DNA of 22,611 nt from Reticulomyxa filosa (Eukaryota > Foraminifera > Reticulomyxidae). Positions 12,001 through 22,457 of the stretch are shown here, piece after piece (position 1 is the stretch's first letter; the number at the start of each line of letters is the position of its first letter). A program made the position numbers and the translations under genes. Location: NCBI GenBank assembly GCA_000512085.1, contig ASPP01018873.1:1-22611 (forward strand), read 5' to 3'. The notes under the pieces were generated by a model. That model saw only the letters and a program-made list of their open reading frames with translations, made no database searches and had not been told where the DNA came from.

Positions 12001-15000
12001 GAAGTTGCAACATTTCATTTTTTTGCTGAACAGCGATTTTACAATTTTTATTATTTGTTAAGGCTGGATTGCAAAGCGCATTTTTCCAATCATTTTGTAA
12101 ACTCAAACAAAACTTTCTTAGGATTTCCACACTACTTTGTAAGTGAAATACTTGTGTTTGCAATTGATTGCACTCGGTATTTTTCAGATGTGTGAACCAC
12201 ACATAATAGTCACATTTTTTTTGCCACTTTGTTAGTTCAGAAGAATACTCACTCACGCAATCGATAATGTGATCCATGACTTGGTGTTCGTCTTCGTTGT
12301 ATATCTTTTTCGTGGCAGAAATGAAGGAGGTGAGCCTACGCCAACATGGATGGTCTGATGCTCCCATAGTAGTTCCAGTATCTCCTGCTTCCTTTGACAC
12401 CAAATACTCAGGTATACCCTTTGCGGTTTTATCTTGTGAAATCTTACTTAAGTGGTCAAAGTGCTTTTTGGACAAGACATCCAACTCATTTTGAATGATA
12501 TAATTGTGTTTGGTAACACATTCCATTTTCATTTCCAAATTTTTTAAGTCATTTTGCAATACAAATATTGTATTGTTCAATTTACTACTCTCTTCTGTAC
12601 TCTTCAAAAGTTCTTGTCCGAGTCTATTATTTTCGTCTTTCAAATATTGCGTCATTTGTTCCAGTGAAACTGTTTCTTTTCGATTCTCTTGATACTTTGT
12701 TTCAAATGCCTTACGTATCCTCATTTCTTGTTCATATTTGCTTTGCAACAGCTGTAGCTCCTTACATCTGTGTGCCTCCATCGCCTAAAGTACCACCCTC
12801 ATTCGGTACATACATCAAACGGGCATCAAAAAAAGAAAAAAAGCAATTCACATATGTTATTCACTCAACTTGCAGTGAAGTCAGCTGAGAGCTAAGTTTC
12901 ACGATCGTAGCTTGGTTAGTGTTTTGACCATGTAAACTCTTGCCAATGTTTTGTAATGCTTCCAAGGTTGTCGTCAATATTTTAATTTGTGCGTTTTGAT
13001 GTGTGATAGTGTCTTGCATTTGTTTAACCTTTTGTGAATTTACAAAATTTGCATACGAGATTTGCTGATCATCACTTGCAAGTATCGCACTTAGTTCCTC
13101 GTCTCCATCATTATGGATGTTCTGAAACTGTTTATGATTGGCTTTATCCCGTCTGCTCTGGCTTTCACAATTGGCTAGCAGACTTTGATTGTCTTGTTTC
13201 AATTGGCACAGGTGCTGCTGCAACAATAGTTGTTCATTACGCAGTGTGCTAATCGTTTCTTGTTGTGTTATTGTCTTTTGTTTCAGTTGAGCAATTTCAT
13301 CTAGATATTGTTCGTCTTGAGTTTGTTTATCTTTCGTTACTTGCTGTCGGGAATGTAATTGTGTTTTTCACACAAAGTTCAAAACAAAAAGCAACACGTA
13401 TTGCACTTACTTGTTTGTATTGTTGAAATTCTTGATGGACACTCTCAAGCAGTTTTTTGTATTGTGCGGTCTGCTCCTCTATCTTTGCCATTGATTTTTG
13501 CATTTGAGTTTTTTCTAGTATCAAATTGTGCCAGTCTTGCTGAGATAAATTTTTTTTTGCGTTAGTGTCCAGATTTGCTTTAGTATTTTCTTCTTCATCA
13601 GCCAGGAATGTATACACTTTCTCATGCTGTTCCAAATTTTTAATGTTATCTTCGTAATTATTTATCTTTGTATTGCCTCCAATTTTCGTCAATGGTCGAT
13701 TTATTTGATTCTTCAGCGCTTCCAATTCTATACATTGCTCCTCTTTTAATCGTTTCATCTCAGTCAATTCAACACTCAAGTCTGCCCATTTCATTACTTC
13801 TCCATTTTTCTTGATCTTTAGCGTTTCGATAATTTGTTTTATTTCTTTCACTTGTGATTCATGTGTTGTCTGTTTTGGTCATCCCACAGAAAAATGAACG
13901 TAAAAAAAGGGCGAGAAGTCAATCAAAACTTTAAGTTTTTGTATTTGCGTTTGAAATTGTTCCACAGCATGATGTTTTTCTTTCATCAAATGCTCGATCT
14001 GTGTTTGTAGCTTGATAATTTCTTCCGTATGCTTGTCACATTTTCGTTCATCAGGACTGTTGCAAGCTGGAAGTTTTGAGTGATGCGATAAACTGGGCGA
14101 TGATTGTGCTTTCTGTAAAGACGTTTGTAACTTCTCGATCTGTTGTTTGTATAATTCTTCTTTGGCAATTTCATCACTAAGTTTTTTATTGAGTATTTCA
14201 ATTTGTCGCTGTTGAATTTTGTTCACACGGTCATTATTTTTGTGATGTTCATATTTCGTGTTCAAAGCCTGCGTTTGTTCAGCTATCAACCCGGTGCTTT
14301 CTTGTAGATCATGTTCCAACTTTCGAATTTTTTCACGTAAATGATGAATCATTGTTTCATTGTTTTCAAGTCTCACGTGGTCATTTACGCCACTCATTGC
14401 TTCGAAATTTGAATCATTTTTTGGTGGGCATGACGGAACCAGACTGTTTTTTACGAGATATATCTTGTGTCTTTTCTCTTTCTCGTCATTATTTATATCA
14501 ACAGACAGCGACACTCAAACAAACAATCAAAAACAAACCCCATACGAACGACAGCTCTGAGTTTTGCTAATTCTTGTTGCACTTGAGTAAGATGTTCCTG
14601 AGTAAATAATACATTTGCAGGAACTTGATTGGCTGTGAAATTTGATTGGATCTTTTGTATTTCTTCTTTTAGATATTGCTCATGCTGTTTCTTGTAGATT
14701 GTTAACTCTTGAATGACATTTTTTAAATCATTCATTTTTTGGTTGTACTTTTCCACCTCTTGGTTTTTGTTCGACATGTCATGGGTTAAATCGCTCAATT
14801 TTTTTTCCTGTGTTTCCAGTTTAATTTCATATTCTCTTAATTGCTGTTGATAAGATGATTTCAAGGTCTCATTCGATCTTTCCAATAGACGTTGTGTCTC
14901 ATTGAGTGATTGATTCAGTTCTTCAATCCTTATTTCTTTTTCTTGCTGTTTGTTGTATCATTGAAAGAAATGCATTATTTTATAAAATTAAACAAATTTA

Positions 15001-15872
15001 TTGTTTTAACATACCAATGCATTCTTTAAATATTGAACATTGTTTGTAAGAGTGATAATTTGTTCTGAATTTTTATCTGCGGAAGCTTGAATATTTTTAT
15101 TTGCGGTTTGTAGCTGGTGATTTTCAGAGCTTAAGCGTATGATTTCTTGTTTGTATTTTTCGTTGTGTTCCTCGGTGACTTGGATATCAACTTGTCTATT
15201 GGTGTATTCTTGTAACATTTGATGTAGGGTCTGTATTTGTTCGTCTTTTAAAGTCAACAGTTGGAAAATTTTTTTTGTGTTTCATTTCGTTTTCTGTTCT
15301 CTCTTTTTGTATGCTTGCATCAACAATAAGTTCAATGTTCGGAATTTTTTGCAGTAGTTCAGCTCTGATTTTTTCCCAATGTTGGGCTTCACACTGCAGT
15401 GTATTTAAATCATTTTTTAGTTGGATATTTTCCTTTTTTAAATCTTCGAAATCACTATTTCCATTTTCACTTTAAAATTTTTTTTTATGTTGAGACTGTT
15501 GTCCTTGCCACCTTCAGTGTCTGATGGCAAGAGCTGTATTTTAGCATAAAATTTCTCATTAAAGTACTGACTACGAATATAGAAAATATCTTTTTTTATG
15601 TCCAATGAGGGATTGCGCAGTAAATAGAAAGATTCGGACGTCCGTTTAATGCACAACTCAATAGAAATTGTTTGTGCATTCAAAGAGCCCAATGTAAAGT
15701 TGTCCGGAGATATTTTATATCGATTTGGTGTCCCTGCCTTAATTTGAATAGGCAGTGCATGTGATGTTTCATTTTTTATTTCTATAAATTGAGTGTGCGG
15801 GCAATCCAATTCCACGCATTCAAAGAAGAGTTCTTGTGGTTCGAAGCTCACAAACTTATTCTTGGCAGACAT
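6095..15872 (-). CDS. Giant coiled-coil protein with N-terminal MSP/ASH-like domain
   Basis: Proposed 21 exons (minus): 15872-15568, 15454-15325, 15230-15015, 14945-14553, 14481-13930, 13869-13411, 13343-12870, 12784-11876, 11764-11666, 11517-11308, 11224-10751, 10682-10307, 10217-10105, 10028-9525, 9408-9249, 9165-8891, 8817-8300, 8240-7990, 7919-6886, 6802-6495, 6410-6095. Together they give 8,076 nt in one frame (2,691 residues). Residues 1-101 look like a beta-sandwich of the MSP/ASH (PapD-like) type, opening KFVSFEPQELFFECV. The rest is almost unbroken heptad-rich coiled coil full of E, K, Q, N and L, with breaks near residues 960-1045 and 1625-1640 and a non-coil tail. No transmembrane anchor is seen, which argues against a VAP-like protein. 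ASH domains occur in centrosomal and ciliary proteins, so a centrosome, basal-body or cytoskeletal scaffold is the best inference. The first in-frame ATG is at 15872; upstream codons lack an ATG. The joins at introns 1, 2, 4 and 9 are the least certain. Confidence 0.8.
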
Positions 15873-16465
15873 ACAAATCGAGCTGTCACCAGATTTCAGC
15901 TCCTTAATGAAAATATTGTTGAATTTGATTTGAAGATTTGACGTCAACAAAAATTTAAAACAATGACACCAGAGAGAAATGCAAATGCAATATCATCCCA
16001 TAAAACACAAAAAAATAAAAAATGCTATGGAAAATTATTTTAATAAAAGCTTTCCCACAACCGATCCTTGTGCGGAGCAAACTATAGAATCCGTGAAGCG
16101 TCACCACGCAAGACGTGACTTTGAGTTGAAAAAATGTTGAATTGTGCTCTCTTGCTAATTAAGATGACCTAGAGAGGATTAACTTGAAGATTGACGTTGT
16201 TTGTAATCATTGAATGAAGTTGTTGACGTGTTGGCGGAAAGGTGAAGGTCACCAAAAAAACTTCACAAAACAAAAGACAATCTGTCACAAGTTATCTTAA
16301 ATTTCACCAAAAAAAAATAATTAGGAAATAAGGAATGGCATATGCATTATAATACATCTTTTTGTTAGTTTTAGTGTTCTAAACACGAATTTTCTCAATC
16401 TTGCAAGCAACATTGACAAACCAGCAGAAAAAAAAGTTGATGAAAACTCATTGCTTTGAAAGCTT
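15873..16465. other. Spacer: promoter side of coiled-coil gene, 3' side of FGGY gene
   Basis: These 593 nt separate two genes transcribed in the same direction. No coding frame is convincing. The minus frame stays open upstream of the coiled-coil ATG to about 15992 but contains no ATG. The stretch holds several ACGT-core motifs (listed separately) and A-rich tracts of the form CACCAAAAAAA at 16250-16317. Confidence 0.45.
15939..16231. promoter_or_regulatory. Cluster of CRE/bZIP-like motifs upstream of the coiled-coil gene
   Basis: A perfect palindromic CRE, TGACGTCA, lies at 15939-15946, about 67 nt in front of the start codon. Related motifs follow further upstream: CGTCA at 16099-16103, GACGTGAC at 16112-16119, TGACGTTG at 16192-16199 and TGACGTGT at 16224-16231. 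In other eukaryotes this family is bound by bZIP proteins. Regulation here is inferred from the motifs alone. Confidence 0.4.
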
Positions 16466-19071
16466 TTACACGCAATCGGACATAATAGTATCATAGAGAT
16501 TAAAATCGTCGATCATTTTTCGGAAAACTTTATATTTACACTGATGGAACCGAATTAACTTTTCGTCTGCAGAGGGCTCCACAACAGTGGATGCATGATT
16601 CATAGCTTTCATAGCTGTTTGGAAGGCAAGGGGAATAGTAATGTTTGCAGTTTGAGTTCGATGAGCAACCATGGCCAAAACGGCGCCCCCAACAAGCACA
16701 CTATCACTTACTTTTGGCAAGACAACAGGAATTTGAGTAATGTCCGCGTGCAAACGGACAAACAAGTCATTTTTGGACAGTCCTCCAGTGCAAAATGCAG
16801 CTTTTATTTCGATCTGTCGACTTTTGATTGTGTCCAGTATTGACAACGAGTCATAGCATAAAGCCTGTAACGTGGCCTATTTCAATGACATCCTCACTTC
16901 TGTGCTCTCGTCGTGTGTTTTGTATTTCGGCAGAGTGACAAACATATATACACACACGCATGTAACAAAAATACCAAATAATAAAGTGCACAGCGATCAA
17001 TGTTGTCCAAGTCTTGCAGTTTCATTCCAGAAATAATCCCTTTCAAATGGGGATTGCAAAGCGGACTGCGATTTCCGTGGAAATAAGGATTGACATGAAT
17101 GTCTTTGGTTAAAAAAGAGACAGTGGTCAGACCCTGCGCTTTCGCTATTTCTTGCAAGCGATGATTTAAAAATGCGTACACAGATACATGCGCCTTTTCC
17201 GACAGCGCTTGGATCTGCGAGAAACAAGTGAAAGAATGCACGATATAGTCCACCAATGCCCCTGTCGCGGATTGACCGCCTTCCAATAGCCAAGTGTGTG
17301 GCAGCAGCGCAGAATAATAGGGACCCCACACACCATTCACCAATGTCGATTCCAAAATGGGCATCATGTGACAGGTGCTTGATCGATTTGTGTGTATTGT
17401 CTCCATTCATTCAATTTGAACGAACGAGCAAACAGACATGCATAAAACACGAAAAACCTTGTGCCGCCAATCAAAGCAATTTTCTGATGGAAAGGAATGG
17501 CCTCAATAATGGGATGGTCATTGGCACCAAGCAGACCAATTGCTCCACAATGTGCGTCGATCATACCAATGCTCACGGCGGTCCCTGCATGTATCAATCC
17601 GGAGAGGTCGTCGACTGCGCTTTTGCTCAATCCATCAGGAATGTGAGCGCCTACGTGTCCGATCTGCGTACCAAACGCTTGGTAATTGCTCGATACAATA
17701 TCTTTCTATCTTGTTCAAATTTGGCATTGTAAAAAGAAAAGAGAGAGGAAGGTCACATACTTAATGTTTGTATTATGTTTGTGTATAAATATTTTATAAT
17801 ACAAATATTGCAAACAAAAAAAAAAAAAAAAACCTCTTTAAATAAACAGCTCTTTTTTTTTTTTTTTAAACTTCAACCAAGCCAATGTGTGACAAAAATT
17901 CAGCATTCCAACCTTTAGCCATTTGATGGAATATCGGGACATCGGATTCAACACTTTTTTCATTGTCTTCTTGTTTCTCGTTGACCATCTTGTGGCTAGC
18001 AAATGTCCATTTGCATGTCAACGTACACATCGATCTCACCTCTTTCCCCGTGGCTTTGAACGTCAAAAAATCAGCCAAATCCATCCATTTCGCAACCTCT
18101 TTGTACGACTCTTGTGTTATTATTGTCCTTGTTGTAGTTGTTATTCCCCCCTTTTATCGCTCTGAACGAAGTGTGCACAAAACTGGGCAAATGTGTTTCA
18201 CCCATACAATTTTGGGGATTTCCATCTCACATGAAATTTTGCCTCCGACAAATTCAAGCACATCTGCCACCGTTTTATTGCTTGTCCCACATTCATTTAT
18301 CAAGTCCGCTTCTTTTGTGGCGCGATGATCCATCCATAGTATCTGTCACACGTATACGTTTCATACTCTTTTATATGTTCCTTTCAATGCCAAAAAGTGT
18401 AAGGAATGTACGCAGAGATAAATTTGTCATATTCATATACAGGGAGAGAGATGTGAATATATGGGTTTCTGCTTTTTTTTTTTAACAATATTGTGTGACT
18501 TGTTCTCGGTTGGAGATAACGATACTGGCTCATTGTCGGCATTCAATGCGACTCTGACAGTTTGTTTATTTTATGTGTGTGTATGTGCTTGATTGTGGGG
18601 AAGGGTACGTCGATGGAATGTCATTGTTGTCACATAGGTAGAAATATTGATCCATTAACAAAGAACATGTTGCATCAAAACCAATTCCTTTTATCTTGTT
18701 TGTTATTCCTTTATCCGTTTTCTTCTTCTCAGAAATGACCATTTTGATACATTCACATGTTTGTTTCCAAATGTTTTCGCTCGATTGTTCATAAAAGTCC
18801 GTCTCTGGATTAAACACTTCAATTTGTTCGCTGTGGCATCCTACCAAATTCCCATTTTCGTCTATCAGACCTGCACGCACGCTTGTCTTTGTAGTTTGCA
18901 GTTTGTATAAGATGAGAACATCATATATTTCTTTCACTTTTTTTTAAAACAGTTTTCTGTTCCTCTCCTTCGCCATAAACACAGGTACAAAGAATTTTTA
19001 AATAAAATCTGCCACGAAACTGTTCCACAATCAACTCCTATGAAATATTCCACATCTTTCTCGCTTGACAT
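16466..19071 (-). CDS. FGGY-family carbohydrate kinase (D-ribulokinase-like)
   Basis: Eight exons (minus): 19071-19021, 18886-18660, 18553-18487, 18342-18184, 18108-17878, 17705-17458, 17377-16975, 16876-16466. They give 1,797 nt and 598 residues, near the family's usual length. Each join restores a conserved motif: GVDCGTTSVRAGLID (P-loop-like, residues 12-26), GFDATCSL, IILWMDHRA (115-123), DLADFLTFKATG, MIDAHCG with the catalytic-base aspartate at 295, GGTSTCHM, VWGPYYSALLP, EGGQSATGALVDY, GNRSPL, and the adenosine motif GGLSKN near 493. The pattern is that of human FGGY and yeast YDR109C, which phosphorylate D-ribulose and are regarded as metabolite-repair enzymes; the exact sugar cannot be read from sequence. 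A cytosolic protein is expected, since no signal peptide is seen. Two acceptable donors exist for intron 5 (after L245 or three codons later). The gene looks intact. Confidence 0.93.
17816..17867. repeat. Facing A17 and T15 tracts within an FGGY intron
   Basis: Intron 5 of the FGGY gene (17706-17877) contains an A run at 17816-17832 and a T run at 17853-17867 on the + strand, separated by 20 nt. The transcript could fold into a long A/U stem that brings the donor end close to the middle of the intron. Run lengths may vary between individuals or be affected by sequencing error. Confidence 0.6.
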
Positions 19072-19614
19072 TTTAAAAATGGTCGTCTATAATGGATAGA
19101 TATAAAATTTGTTGCCTTTTTTGACCGTTGCTTCAGCACAGCTTATCTAGAAACCATTGCCTCTCTATTTAAATTTCAAAATATTTTATACAAAGTATTA
19201 TCAATTGGACTATTTATAGCTGCAGTAGAATCGACAAGTAAAATTTACCATAAGATGATCAACTTTCTCTCCGAGGAAGTACTTAATAATATTTTTAAAA
19301 TATCTACAAGTATTGTATGCTTTAGGTACAATTTTATCATAAATTTAAATTTTTTGTCCATTTTTACTTTATTACATCGATCAAAGGAATAATTTAAGAT
19401 TCGTAAAGCTATCAAAAACCGATCTTGATAGCAATGATTAAAAGTATCTAAAAACATTTCTTTTTGAAATATTTAAAATTTGGTTTGTTTATTGGACTTT
19501 AGAAGCAAATTGACTCGAATGCGTGGCTCACACGTAAGCGGACTATTTTAGCCAAGAGAGAAAAGGTGTCTCTACTGAGTTTTGTTTTTGATAATCGACA
19601 AATAAAATTCGCGA
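19072..19614. promoter_or_regulatory. Divergent intergenic region (probable shared promoter)
   Basis: These 543 nt lie between the start codons of the FGGY kinase (minus) and the hydrolase-like gene (plus), so both promoters must be here. The DNA is AT-rich. A 70-codon minus frame (19457-19245) is low-complexity and lacks recognisable motifs, so it is not called as a gene. No specific factor site was recognised with confidence. Confidence 0.4.
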
Positions 19615-21435
19615 ATGTATCTCAAGTCATCAATTTTTCTATATTTGTTATATTTTTTTTTGGCACAAGCACAAACGAATTTGCTCACACAGACATGTGG
19701 CAAGCCTCAGGAGCAAACGCTTACTTTGAAAGGCACAACGTATAGTTACAACGTGTATTTCCCACCGATTTTGTGTGACGCGGTCTCGTTTAGCGAATAT
19801 GTGCGCAGCCATTCAGGTTTCGGTCTTACCTTTCAAAGTTGAATGAACAGTAAGAGGGGGGAAAAAAAAAAAAAATTGATGAATGGACAAAAAAACAGAA
19901 GTAAGCCGATTTGATCCAAATGTGAACCAAGTGTCAATTCCGATGATGATGTCTCTTCACGGTTTTGGAAACACGGGCAAAGACGAGCAAAAGAGATGGG
20001 AAGAGCAATCGAACGAGTTTGTGTTTATATTGATAACCCCAAATGGACAAAATAACAGTTGGAGCGCATTGCAGTGTTGCGGAATGGATAACGAGAAGGA
20101 AAATAGCACTGACCTTGCGCTTGTGACCGAAGTAATTCGCGATGTGACTGTGAAGCTTTCTCGTCGAGAACAGCGGATATTCCCTTATCTGAACATGAGC
20201 ACACTGGCCAAGATTTCCGTCTTTCTTGCAGGATGGAATAACGGTGCTTTTTTAACGGATTATTACGCATGGAATTATGTCGCATCGCAAAGTCCCATCC
20301 GTTTGACGGGGGTCATTACTTTGGGCGGATATATTTTCAATGGTCCGGATGTTGCTTCCAATGCCCAAAGAGACACTCGACGCAATGCACTTATAAGCAT
20401 ATCGATGCATCACAGCTATTTTGGTCAATCCAAAAAAAAAAAAAATGTGTTGAATTAAAAGAAGGGAAAATGAATCCAATGATCCCTCTTTGTTTGGTCC
20501 CTTTTCATTTGAATAAATGATTGTCAAATCTAAAAAATAGACAAGTTTGTAAGTATTTATGGCTGTTGCGAGTCGAGTGAAGCGATGGAGGACAGATATT
20601 GCTCGGAGGAAATAAAGGTCGATAAGGAGGAGACGTGCGTGTCCGTGTGGGACGAATTTCGCAATTGGCTAAGATGGAACGGTTGTTGGGAAATGGACGA
20701 CGGTCAAAGTCGAGACAAATTGGACGTGGCATCGTACATTTTGAAAAATAGCACAAATGTCACGTGCTGGCGAACCAATCCCCAAAAATGTAAAGTCATG
20801 AATGAATTATGCACCTATCAATATCTCCATTCGACGTCTTCGAAGTCGATCGAGTCATGGAGCAATTACTTTCCAAATGCAAAACAAGTCGATATATTTC
20901 CGTAGGAACAATTGAAATGCAATATACTTTTATTTTGTGTTGTCTCTTTTTTTGACTTGATTTTGTTCAGACAATGAAGGGGATGTATCAAAGCTTATGT
21001 CGAGTGAACGGCGGCAATTGGAGTGTGACCAGTGGGATATGTGTGTGTTCACTCAACGAAACGGGAAGAACCGGGCCCTATTGCAACACTTGGAGCAACG
21101 ACTACACTCAGCCTGAAGTCTCTTTGCAAAACCACAAAAATGGGGAACACGCCAAATGGGTCGATGATGACGGCTCTGTGTCGCCTTTCAAACTTCTGGT
21201 TTTGATCATTTTGTTTTTCGCTGGGTGCATTTTGTGTTATCAGGTTATCAGACAGCGCAAACAACCCGACTTTTTATTCGATTCCAAATATGCTTTCGAC
21301 AGAAAGGGATTGAGTTTGGCCAAATACGATCGTGTCAGTGTCATTGACGATGAACTCGTTGGTGCTAATGACCATGCACAGGACAGTGAAGACAGCAGTG
21401 ATTTGGAAAGTAATGACGATGGAAATGAACTTTGA
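19615..21435 (+). CDS. Membrane-anchored alpha/beta-hydrolase-like protein, probably catalytically dead
   Basis: Exons: 19615-19816, 19899-20423, 20541-20887, 20971-21435; about 512 residues. Residues 1-20 form a signal peptide. The ectodomain resembles PHB-depolymerase/feruloyl-esterase-type hydrolases: MSLHGFGNTG (oxyanion region, near 88), a CCG near 127, the nucleophile elbow GWNNGA where the family has GWSNGG, and HHSYFDKFVSIYGCC, where the aspartate fits the acid of the triad. The region CTYQYLHS...SWSNYFP may carry the histidine. Asn181 (AAT, 20237-20239) replaces the nucleophile serine. After it comes a partial EGF-like motif, CVCSLNETGRTGPYC, then a single transmembrane helix (about 431-449) and an acidic cytoplasmic tail. 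This plan suggests a surface receptor or adhesion-type pseudoenzyme. The exon 3/4 join is uncertain: an alternative (20901 to 20994) keeps VDIF but uses a weaker acceptor. Confidence 0.78.
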
Positions 21436-21970
21436 TATATTTTTGCAAAAACTTACCAAAATCATATTTCTCGCTACTTTTTCAAAATCCAAAAAAAAAA
21501 ATACAGCTCAAACGCAAAACGCCACCCTCTCTGGTGTTGCTATGGGACGTTTGCTAAACTTGCTGAAATTATGGTTGGATGATCTGTTTTTTACTCATCC
21601 CATTTTTGACACACTCTAAAGATATATCAATTGCCATTGTTTGCTCTTTATTCGGGAGATTTGATTCAAGCATGCTTGTTGCTTGTATCCTAACCCTTTA
21701 TCGATTTTTTAACTTTTTGTTTTTTTATATTTTAAGCATTTCTCAGATCCTGTCAAAGTCATTAAAACAAAACAAGTGGCATTCTTCTGCTTGAATCGTG
21801 AGCATCTAATATAAATGTATATATTTTTTTGTATTTCACATTTTTTGCTTATTTTTTCCTCACAGCTTGCTCTTTGACGTATCAATTTTTCTTTGTGTAG
21901 TGTCGCTCTTTTTTTTCAACTAAAAAAAGGTTGAACACAATAATATATCGATCATAACAAACAAGTGATC
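21436..21970. other. Spacer without a supportable gene
   Basis: These 535 nt of AT-rich DNA run between two + strand genes. A 71-codon + frame (21579-21794) is dominated by F, L and I from T-rich DNA and has no domain signature. The right part should contain the promoter of the small gene at 21971, including a TGACGTAT motif near 21876. Confidence 0.4.
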
Positions 21971-22439
21971 ATGTCCTCGTTTCTAGAAGCTTTACATCAT
22001 GAAATGCGTTTATTCGAGCTGAGAAATGCCCCAAACGCACACAAAAATTTGACGTATGTTCGAGAACGTGGCGAAGTTGAGTATCTTGTCCAAAAAGGTC
22101 GCTACGTGCAAATGTGTTTACACAAACATGGAACATACTGCTTTAGCGCGAGGAGTCAGGACGACGTTTTGTGAACATTGAAATAAATACACGAGCAATA
22201 TTTTATGAAGACTTGAAGAACGCTAATTTGGAGGATTTGCTTGAAAAGCTGCCGTATCTGAAAAACGAGACAAGTTGGGTCGATGTTTTACTCATAGTGC
22301 GAGCACATAAAGGAGGAAAACAAAGTATGTGGATATAAAAGAGTTTCTAGTTCACTGTTTTGTGTGTTAATGTGCAGACGAACGAAAACGTCGAATGAAA
22401 GCCGAAAAAAAGAGTTTAAAAAAGAACTTAAGAATTTGA
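21971..22439 (+). CDS. Small basic-tailed protein, unknown function
   Basis: Proposed exons: 21971-22075, 22147-22324, 22378-22439, giving 114 residues. The second exon is needed because the first frame stops at 22174 while another frame starting right after CTTTAG (22146) reads cleanly through FVNIEINTRAIFYEDL and LLEKLPYLKNETSWVDVLL. The third join (AAACAAA to GACGAACG) keeps the frame and gives a lysine/arginine-rich tail, NERKRRMKAEKKSLKKN, that may be nuclear or nucleic-acid facing. No family was recognised. The first donor is not fixed: 22055 or 22094 would also keep phase 0. The 53-nt last intron is the shortest proposed in the window. The gene might also continue beyond the window if a donor at 22414 is used. 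Confidence 0.45.
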
Positions 22440-22457
22440 AGAAATTGTTTCATCCAC

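Noticed and set aside
15873-15950. N-terminal extension of the coiled-coil protein
   Set aside because: The frame is open upstream but contains no ATG, while the ATG at 15872 directly precedes the MSP/ASH-like domain. Treated as 5' UTR, although an upstream exon cannot be excluded.
19245-19457. 70-codon minus-strand frame in the divergent spacer
   Set aside because: Low-complexity K/I/L-rich translation from AT-rich DNA with no domain signature.
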